DNA of 46,046 nucleotides, taken from positions 815,026 through 861,071 of the forward strand of contig NZ_RDBK01000043.1 of the NCBI RefSeq assembly GCF_008042275.1. Reading direction: 5' to 3'. Below the pieces are notes generated by a model, which was not told the DNA's origin, made no database searches, and saw nothing but the letters and a program-made list of their open reading frames with translations. The translations under genes were made by a program, and so were the position numbers. Shown piece by piece: positions 40,887-46,046 of the stretch; the first letter of the stretch is position 1; each line of letters starts with the position of its first letter. This stretch comes from Streptomyces sp. OR43. GTDB lineage: Bacteria > Actinomycetota > Actinomycetes > Streptomycetales > Streptomycetaceae.

Positions 40887-42200
40887 TCACAGAGTTGACA
40901 GCGTGTCACCTTCCTTGTGCGCCGGCCCCGGGGTGAACTCCACCGGCAGCGTGCGCAGTCCACGCATGATGAGCCCGCCACGCCAGCGCAAATCGGCAGG
41001 TTCTCCCGCAAGTCGCAGGTCAGGAAGGCGCTTCAGCAGAGTGGCGAGCGCGGCCTGCCCCTCCAGCCGGGCGAGCGGCGCTCCCAGGCAGTAGTGGATT
41101 CCGTGACCGTAACCGAGGTGCTGATTGTCACGCCGTGCAAGGTCCAGGGTGTCCGGCCCGTCGAAGCGTCCGGGGTCCCGGTCGGCGGCTGCGAGCACCA
41201 CGAGGACGGGGTCGCCCTCGCCGACCCGCTGCCCGCCGATCGTCAGCGCCTCGGTGGCGTACCGCCAGGTCGCGAGCTCCACCGGGCCGTCGTGGCGCAG
41301 CAGTTCCTCGATGCCCGTGGCCAGCAGATCCGTCTCCCCGGCGGCCAGGGAACGCTGGAGCCGCGCACGCTGCTCCGGGTGCCCCAACAGGGTGTGGACG
41401 CTGTTGCCGATCAGGTTCACGGTCGTTTCAAAACCCGCGAACAGGAGGATGAAGGCCATCGCCGCGGCCTCGTTCTCCGTCAGGTGCTCACCGTGGTCGC
41501 TCGCCCGGATCAGACCCGAGATCAGGTCGTCCCCCGGGTTCTCGCGCTTGCGGTGGATCAGCTCCAGGAGATAGCCACGCATCTTCTTCACGGAACGGGC
41601 CACCCCGCCCCGCGGGCCGCCGCCGTGGCGGATCATCATGCCGGCCCAGTCGCGGAAGTCGTCCTGATCCTCGCGGGGCACGCCGAGCAGGTCGCAGATC
41701 GCGTAGATGGGGAGCGGGAAGGCGAACTCGTGGATGAGGTCCGCCTCTCCCTTCTCGATGAACCCGTCGATGAGCCGGTCGGTCAGCTCCTGCACGCGCG
41801 GGGCGAACTCCGCGATGCGCCGGGGCGTGAACGCCTTGGACACGAGGCGGCGCAGCCGGGTGTGGTCGGGCGGGTCGATGTTCAGCAGATGCGTCATCAG
41901 CTCCGCGTTGCGCTCGCCCGGGATCCCCGTCTTCCCCTTGGCGTGCGCGGGCCCGGCATGGTGCGCCGGGTTCTTGGACAGCCGGCTGTCGGCGAGCGCC
42001 TCCCGGGCGTCCGCGTACCGCGTCACCAGCCAGGCCTCGACCCCGCTGGGCAGCGTGGTGCGGTGCACGGGGCTGTGCTCGCGCAGCCAGGCGTAAGCGG
42101 GGTACGGGTCGGTGGCGAACTCCCACGTGAAGAGTTCGGGTGCGGGCGGCGTCGCGTGGGCGGGGCAGCCGGCGGGGGCGTCGGCGGGTCGGTCGTTCAC
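40887..42200 (-). CDS. Cytochrome P450 (CYP107-like)
   Basis: A 437-residue monooxygenase. The heme motif is GYGHGIHYCLGAPLARLE with the axial Cys; the I-helix oxygen motif is LLFAGFETTVNLIG, and the ExxR pair is in EELLRHD. Length and motifs fit CYP107. In S. coelicolor a CYP107U1 gene in this genomic setting is needed for normal sporulation (my recollection), which may apply here. Starts at GTG with little ribosome site; lies 29 bp after mazG. Substrate unknown. Confidence 0.92.
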   Translation of the reverse strand: MNDRPADAPAGCPAHATPPAPELFTWEFATDPYPAYAWLREHSPVHRTTLPSGVEAWLVTRYADAREALADSRLSKNPAHHAGPAHAKGKTGIPGERNAELMTHLLNIDPPDHTRLRRLVSKAFTPRRIAEFAPRVQELTDRLIDGFIEKGEADLIHEFAFPLPIYAICDLLGVPREDQDDFRDWAGMMIRHGGGPRGGVARSVKKMRGYLLELIHRKRENPGDDLISGLIRASDHGEHLTENEAAAMAFILLFAGFETTVNLIGNSVHTLLGHPEQRARLQRSLAAGETDLLATGIEELLRHDGPVELATWRYATEALTIGGQRVGEGDPVLVVLAAADRDPGRFDGPDTLDLARRDNQHLGYGHGIHYCLGAPLARLEGQAALATLLKRLPDLRLAGEPADLRWRGGLIMRGLRTLPVEFTPGPAHKEGDTLSTL

Positions 42201-42229
42201 CCCCCGACGTTATCCGCTGCTTGCTGCCG

Positions 42230-43192
42230 CTACCCGACGCCCTCCGCCGCCCTGATGGCGTCCCGGTACACGCGCCCCGCGGCCCTCAGCGCCGCCTCCG
42301 GGTCGATGCCGTCCTCCTGGGCGCGCACGGCCAGGGCGAGGAGCCGGTAGCCGATGTCGTCGCCGCTGGGCAGCGCCACGTCGAGTCCGGCGGTACGGGC
42401 CCGGCTCGCGAGCTTCGCGGCGAGTGCCAGGCCGGGCTGTCCGAGCGGCACCCCGTCGGTGACCGACTCGCGCTGCTTCTCGATCGCCTTGGTGCGCAGC
42501 CAGTGCGCGTGGACGTCCTCCGGTGTCTCGGCGGTCTCGTCGCCGAAGACATGCGGGTGGCGGTGGATCAGCTTCTCGACGAGGGTGGCGGCGACGTCGT
42601 CGACGGAGAAGGGCTCCTCCTCGTCCTCCTCCGCGATGCGCGCGTGGAAGACGACCTGGAGCAGTACGTCCCCGAGCTCCTCGCGGAGCTCTTCGCGGTC
42701 GCCGTCCTCGATCGCCTCGACGAGTTCGTACGCCTCCTCGATGGCGTACTTGGCGAGGCCCTTGTGGGTCTTCTGCGAGGTCCACGGGCATTCGAGGCGG
42801 ATCCGGTCCATGACCTGGACCAGGTCGAGGAGCCGGGCGCCGGGAAGGTCGTACGAACCAGGCAGCAGCTCCAGGTCCGGCATGTGCACCCGCCCGGAAC
42901 CGGCCAGGCGGGCCAGTCCGTCGGTCAGCGGCTGGTTGCCCTCGCCGCCGGTGAGGACGACGACGGTCCGGCCGCCGGCGCACGCGTCGACGAGTTCCTG
43001 CGCGCCGGGCACGCCGGGCGTGACGGTGATGCCCGCCTCGCGGAGGTACGGCAGCTGCGGCTGGTCCTGTTCACCGCAGTGCACCCGGTCGGCGGCGTGC
43101 AGGGTCTGCCAGGCGGGCCAGGACAGGAGTCCGGGCGCGACGCGGTGGCTGGCGGTGAGCAGGACGATGCGGCCGGGGTCTTCAGCGTTCAC
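42230..43192 (-). CDS. mazG: MazG-family nucleoside triphosphate pyrophosphohydrolase
   Basis: A 320-residue house-cleaning NTP pyrophosphatase. Residues about 1-110 resemble a degenerate tetrapyrrole-methylase fold (SHRVAPGLLSWPAWQTLHAA, ELVDACAGGRTVVVLTGGEG) as in YabN-like fusions, without the usual GPGD motif. Residues about 120-260 are the MazG domain: YAIEEAYELVEAIED and ELREELGDVLLQVVFHARIA give the EExxE...ExxD metal site. The rest has a C-terminal MazG-like helical region. Starts at GTG; 33 bp downstream of the SurA-like gene. Confidence 0.93.
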   Translation of the reverse strand: MNAEDPGRIVLLTASHRVAPGLLSWPAWQTLHAADRVHCGEQDQPQLPYLREAGITVTPGVPGAQELVDACAGGRTVVVLTGGEGNQPLTDGLARLAGSGRVHMPDLELLPGSYDLPGARLLDLVQVMDRIRLECPWTSQKTHKGLAKYAIEEAYELVEAIEDGDREELREELGDVLLQVVFHARIAEEDEEEPFSVDDVAATLVEKLIHRHPHVFGDETAETPEDVHAHWLRTKAIEKQRESVTDGVPLGQPGLALAAKLASRARTAGLDVALPSGDDIGYRLLALAVRAQEDGIDPEAALRAAGRVYRDAIRAAEGVG

Positions 43193-43225
43193 ACCGCCGA
43201 ATCTACCCCGGCCGTCGGACAGTCC

Positions 43226-43882
43226 TCAGGCCCCGGCCTCCGCGGCCGACTGGGCCGGCTTGGTGACCTGGTTGATCCAGGGGGCCTTGTAGTCGGCGAG
43301 CTGGATCTGCTGGTTGTTCCAGGTGCCGAAACGCGGGTTGACGTCGACCTTGAGCGCCTTGGACGCCTTGCTCAGCGCGTCGCCGAGGACCTTCGTGCCG
43401 GCCGGGGTCGTCGGGTCGGCGCCGAGTGCCTGGCCGAGCTTGGTCAGCTGGATCTGCTCGCGCAGGAAGGCGTCGATCTGGTCGGGGGCGATCCAGCGCT
43501 CCTGGAGCACCGCCGCGCGCAGCCCGGCCTCCCCCTGGTACTGGGCGACGGCCTGCTGCCGCATCTGCTGGATCTCGGCACGGGTGACGGTCACCCCGGC
43601 GTCGGCGGACGCCTTGTCCAGGACGCGGTCCAGGATCAGCCCGTGCAGCTTGGCGCGGCCGAGCTGGCCGGACTGGCTGGTGACCTGGGCGGCCTGCTTC
43701 GAGCTGTCCTGCGCCCGGCGGACGTCCGCCACCTGGCCCTGCACGGTGGCCACCGTGATCCGGTCCCCGCCCACGACGGCCGCGGCACCGGGGTGGGCCT
43801 GGTTGCCGCAGGCGGCGAGGAGTGGCGCTGCGCCGAGCAGTGCGGCGGAGACGGTGAGCGCGGTGCGACGGCGGCGGTGCAA
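43226..43882 (-). CDS. SurA N-terminal-domain-like lipoprotein (putative foldase/chaperone)
   Basis: A 218-residue secreted lipoprotein. TTG 43882 is chosen because GGGAGG precedes it at five bases and it gives a good signal (HRRRRTALTVSAALLGAAPL, lipobox LAAC). An upstream TTG at 43918 would add 12 residues. The mature part has the SurA-N/trigger-factor-like fold (RITVATVQGQVADVRRAQDS, VTRAEIQQMRQQAVAQYQGE), with no rotamase domain visible. It probably acts outside the membrane in protein folding. An inverted repeat lies just upstream. Confidence 0.85.
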   Translation of the reverse strand: MHRRRRTALTVSAALLGAAPLLAACGNQAHPGAAAVVGGDRITVATVQGQVADVRRAQDSSKQAAQVTSQSGQLGRAKLHGLILDRVLDKASADAGVTVTRAEIQQMRQQAVAQYQGEAGLRAAVLQERWIAPDQIDAFLREQIQLTKLGQALGADPTTPAGTKVLGDALSKASKALKVDVNPRFGTWNNQQIQLADYKAPWINQVTKPAQSAAEAGA

Positions 43883-43900
43883 AGGAGCCTCCCGAGGAGA

Positions 43901-43918
43901 TTGTGCGGCGGTGCACAA
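43901..43918. promoter_or_regulatory. Inverted repeat TTGTGC-N6-GCACAA upstream of the SurA-like gene
   Basis: Perfect 6-base arms with a six-base spacer, 19 bases upstream of the chosen TTG start. Position and symmetry suit an operator. The upstream in-frame TTG codon falls inside it, which is one reason I prefer the later start. Confidence 0.5.
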
Positions 43919-44019
43919 AGCCTTGCGGTGATCGATGTTAAGGAGTGAAACCGGTCCGGGCCACTGATTCGACCAACGATTCGGGAGGAGTTGGGGATGT
44001 GGGGTGGGGGCGGCGTGGC

Positions 44020-44421
44020 TCAGCCGACCCGTTCGGCCGGTTTCGGCGGGGTGTCGGGCCGCAGCATGATCGTGCGCGAGACGACGAAGGTGATGGGGAT
44101 GGCGGCCGCCGCGGCGACCAGCGGTGCGTAGCGGCTGCTGAATCCGGCGAGGTCGACCAGCAGGTAGACACCGCCGGTGGTGATGACGAAGTTGGCTGCG
44201 TTGGTGAGCGGGAAGAGCAGGAACTTCCGCCAGGTGGGCCGGGTGCGGTAGGTGAAGTAGGAGTTGAGGAAGAACGAGCCGGTCATGCTGAGCGCGAAGG
44301 CCAGCACGTGTGCGGCTATGTACGGCAGCCAGTGGAGCAGGACGAGGTAGCAGCCGTAGTACGTACCGGTGTTCACGGCGCCGACGAGGGCGAACCGGGC
44401 CAGTTGTGCCTTGACCGTCAT
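44020..44421 (-). CDS. GtrA-family membrane protein
   Basis: A 133-residue membrane protein with four transmembrane helices (about 10-30, 38-58, 72-93, 99-117) typical of GtrA/DPMS-type flippases, which move polyprenyl-phosphate-linked sugars across the membrane. It overlaps the glycosyltransferase gene by four bases (ATGA), so the two are translationally coupled. Function depends on the partner. Confidence 0.88.
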   Translation of the reverse strand: MTVKAQLARFALVGAVNTGTYYGCYLVLLHWLPYIAAHVLAFALSMTGSFFLNSYFTYRTRPTWRKFLLFPLTNAANFVITTGGVYLLVDLAGFSSRYAPLVAAAAAIPITFVVSRTIMLRPDTPPKPAERVG

Positions 44422-45386
44422 CGGCGTACGAACTCCAGGGGTTCCGGCTCCCGAGCGGGCCGGTGTGCCTGGGTGTTGGTGGCCTTGACCAGGAAGTGCG
44501 GGCGGCGCTTGACCTCGTAGTAGATCCGGCCGACGTACTCCCCCACCACTCCGACCATCACCATCTGGACGCCGGCGAGCGCGGTGAGCACCACGAGCAG
44601 GGTGACGTATCCGGGGGTGTCGACGCCCTTCACCAGGGCGACGCCGACGATCCAGGCGGCGTAGACGAAGGCGAGGGACATCAGGAGCATGCCGAGGTAG
44701 AGCGCGGCGCGCAGCGGCTTGTTGTTGAAGGAGAGGAGTCCGTCGAGGCCGTAGTTCAGCAGTTTGCCGAAGGTCCAGGCGGAGCGGCCCTGTTCCCGGA
44801 CGGCGTTTTCGTAGCTGAAGGTCGTGGTGGGGAAGCCGACCCAGGCGAAGAGGCCCTTGGAGAAGCGGTTGTACTCGGTGAGTTCGAGTACGGCGTCGGC
44901 GGCCCGCCGCGAGAGGAGCCGGAAGTCGCCGACCCCGTCGACGAGTTCGACATCGACGAGGCGGTTGATCAGCCAGTAGTAGGCGCGGGCGGTGAGGGTG
45001 CGGGTGACTCGGTCGCCCTTGCGGGTGCGGCGGGCGATCACCTGGTCGTAGCCCTGTGCGTGTTCCTGGAGCATGCGGCCGACGAGCTCCGGCGGGTGCT
45101 GGAGGTCGGCGTCCATGAGGACGACGGCGTCGCCCTCGGCGTGCTGGAGGCCGGCGAGCATGGCGGCTTCCTTGCCGAAGTTGCGGCTGAAGGAGACGTA
45201 GCGGGCCCGGGGGTCGGCCGCTGCCAGTTCCTGGAGGATCGGCAGGGTCCGGTCCGTACTCCCGTCGTCCACGTACACGAGCTGGAAGGCATGGCCCAGG
45301 CGGGTCATCTCATCCGTCACGCGTTCATGGAAGCGTTCGAGGATGTCTTCCTCGTTGAAGCAGGGCACCACCAGCGAGATCAGCAC
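44418..45386 (-). CDS. GT2 polyprenyl-phosphate glycosyltransferase (GtrB/DPM-like)
   Basis: A 322-residue family 2 glycosyltransferase that loads a sugar onto polyprenyl phosphate. The N-terminal VVPCFNEED nucleotide-binding strand, YVDDGSTDRT and the DADLQHPPEL motif (DxD) are present. C-terminal helices at about 233-257 and 265-290, then a GEYVGRIYYEVKRRPHFLV tail, are typical of the GtrB/ArnC group. It is followed by the GtrA flippase. The sugar is unknown; cell-wall glycopolymer or protein glycosylation are possibilities. Confidence 0.9.
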   Translation of the reverse strand: MLISLVVPCFNEEDILERFHERVTDEMTRLGHAFQLVYVDDGSTDRTLPILQELAAADPRARYVSFSRNFGKEAAMLAGLQHAEGDAVVLMDADLQHPPELVGRMLQEHAQGYDQVIARRTRKGDRVTRTLTARAYYWLINRLVDVELVDGVGDFRLLSRRAADAVLELTEYNRFSKGLFAWVGFPTTTFSYENAVREQGRSAWTFGKLLNYGLDGLLSFNNKPLRAALYLGMLLMSLAFVYAAWIVGVALVKGVDTPGYVTLLVVLTALAGVQMVMVGVVGEYVGRIYYEVKRRPHFLVKATNTQAHRPAREPEPLEFVRR

Positions 45387-45457
45387 GAAAGTACATCAGC
45401 CGGTCAACGTGACGGGCGCGGATGGCGGGTGTGGCCCGGGGGCGACGATTGGGTGAA

Positions 45458-45475
45458 CGGGCCCGTGCGGGCCCG
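45458..45475 (-). terminator. Hairpin after the TPR protein gene
   Basis: CGGGCCCG-TG-CGGGCCCG is an inverted repeat that can form at least a 6-7-bp stem, 20 bases after the stop codon. Probable terminator separating the TPR gene from the glycosyltransferase gene. Confidence 0.5.
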
Positions 45476-45495
45476 CGGCGGAGGTCTGGGCCGGT

Positions 45496-46046
45496 TCAGC
45501 CGCCTCTGACCTTCAGCTGGCGTTCCAGTTGCCGGCGCAGTTCGACGGGCAGTGGGTGGTGCGGTCCGTACATCCGCTCGGTGTCGTACAGGAGTGACTG
45601 GAGCTGGCCGCGGGCGCCGGCGTGGTCGCCCAGGGCCAGGAGCAGCTGGCCGATGCGGTGGCGGATCTCGTAGGAGCGTGCCGGGTCGTTGTTCGTCGCG
45701 TACTGGTTCTCGTAGTACGGGAGGACCGCGCGGTACTCGGCGAGGGCGGCGGCGGGTTCGCCGAGTTGTTCCAGGCACTGTGCGGCGTCGTAGCGGAACT
45801 GCAGGGTCTGGAGGTCGGCGGGTCCGGCCTCGGCGGCGCGGTCGTCGGCGAGGCGGCGCAGTTCGGGCAGGGCGCGGCGGTACTGGCCGTCGTCCATCAG
45901 GGTCGCCGCGTACTGCTTGCGCAGGATGCGGACGACCGGGGAGCCTTCTCCGTGCTGTTCGGCGGCGGCGGGGAGGATGCCGCCGAGCATGTCGACGGCC
46001 TGCGTGATGCGGCCTTCGCCGAGCAGCCTCTTGACCTCGTCGACGG
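45496..46046 (-). CDS. TPR-repeat protein C-terminal part, 5' end cut by the window (possible Ser/Thr kinase tail)
   Basis: The last 183 residues of a larger protein, read from the window edge (VDEVKRLLGEGRITQAVDML...). It is a tandem of tetratricopeptide-like helices: SPVVRILRKQYAATLMDDGQ, YRRALPELRRLADDRAAEAG, LQTLQFRYDAAQCLEQLGEP, AAALAEYRAVLPYYENQYAT. From memory, this kind of sequence forms the C-terminus of Streptomyces Ser/Thr protein kinases; no kinase residue is in view, so this is a hypothesis. Confidence 0.75.
   Translation of the reverse strand, partial: VDEVKRLLGEGRITQAVDMLGGILPAAAEQHGEGSPVVRILRKQYAATLMDDGQYRRALPELRRLADDRAAEAGPADLQTLQFRYDAAQCLEQLGEPAAALAEYRAVLPYYENQYATNNDPARSYEIRHRIGQLLLALGDHAGARGQLQSLLYDTERMYGPHHPLPVELRRQLERQLKVRGG

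Overview
This 46 kb window is high-GC actinobacterial chromosome, almost certainly Streptomyces. The most specific evidence is a tRNA-Leu with anticodon UAA (the bldA tRNA), a c-di-AMP-type (ydaO) leader upstream of a resuscitation-promoting factor gene, a membrane-anchored SpoIIE/PP2C phosphatase, a type II NADH dehydrogenase with Rex-like operators, and near-absolute G/C at third codon positions. The gene order around eno, divIC, DUF501, ppx, ndh and cfa agrees with what I remember of the conserved Streptomyces core; that is memory, not a search. I call 42 protein genes, two of them cut by the window edges, and one tRNA.

Layout. 1-6.3 kb: an RpiR/SIS regulator whose 3' end runs into a 152-bp perfect fold-back at the window edge, a small membrane protein, an SDR oxidoreductase divergent from an XRE/MmyB regulator, a cystathionine beta-synthase and a divergent SGNH hydrolase. 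6.3-13.1 kb: a 23-bp tandem repeat array, a thiolase, an unknown acidic anchored protein, a Bax-inhibitor/YccA protein, a DinB-like protein, an aldo/keto reductase with its MerR regulator and a MerR-type promoter, and a DUF4259 protein. 13.2-16.3 kb: a four-gene operon headed by a 527-aa protein with a Flp/TadE-like prepilin leader, then a lipoprotein and two membrane proteins; this is the least explained gene set in the window. 16.5-18 kb: PP2C phosphatase and bldA.

18.2-27.6 kb: a sugar-utilisation locus. A family-5 lipoprotein, two permeases and two ATPases of the oligopeptide (Opp/Dpp) type are translationally coupled to a GH2 beta-mannosidase, with a divergent LacI regulator and several palindromic operator candidates. 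I infer uptake of beta-mannosides through a peptide-type transporter. A 30-bp repeat array separates the binding protein from the permease. 27.8-31.2 kb: a MacB-like ATPase and an FtsX-type permease. 31.2-34.3 kb: a cyclopropane-fatty-acid synthase-like methyltransferase and ndh, separated by a 72-bp near-perfect palindrome.

34.7-46 kb: mostly housekeeping and cell-envelope genes on the minus strand: ppx/gppA, DUF501, divIC, eno, rpfA with its riboswitch, a second Rpf-type lysozyme, a P450, MazG, a SurA-like lipoprotein, a GtrA/GT2 pair, and the C-terminal part of a TPR protein. Most genes are ordinary core genes. The unusual material is non-coding structure (fold-back, palindromes, tandem repeats) and the pilin-like operon. 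My manual scan found no in-frame TTA codon in any called gene, although the tRNA that reads TTA is encoded here.
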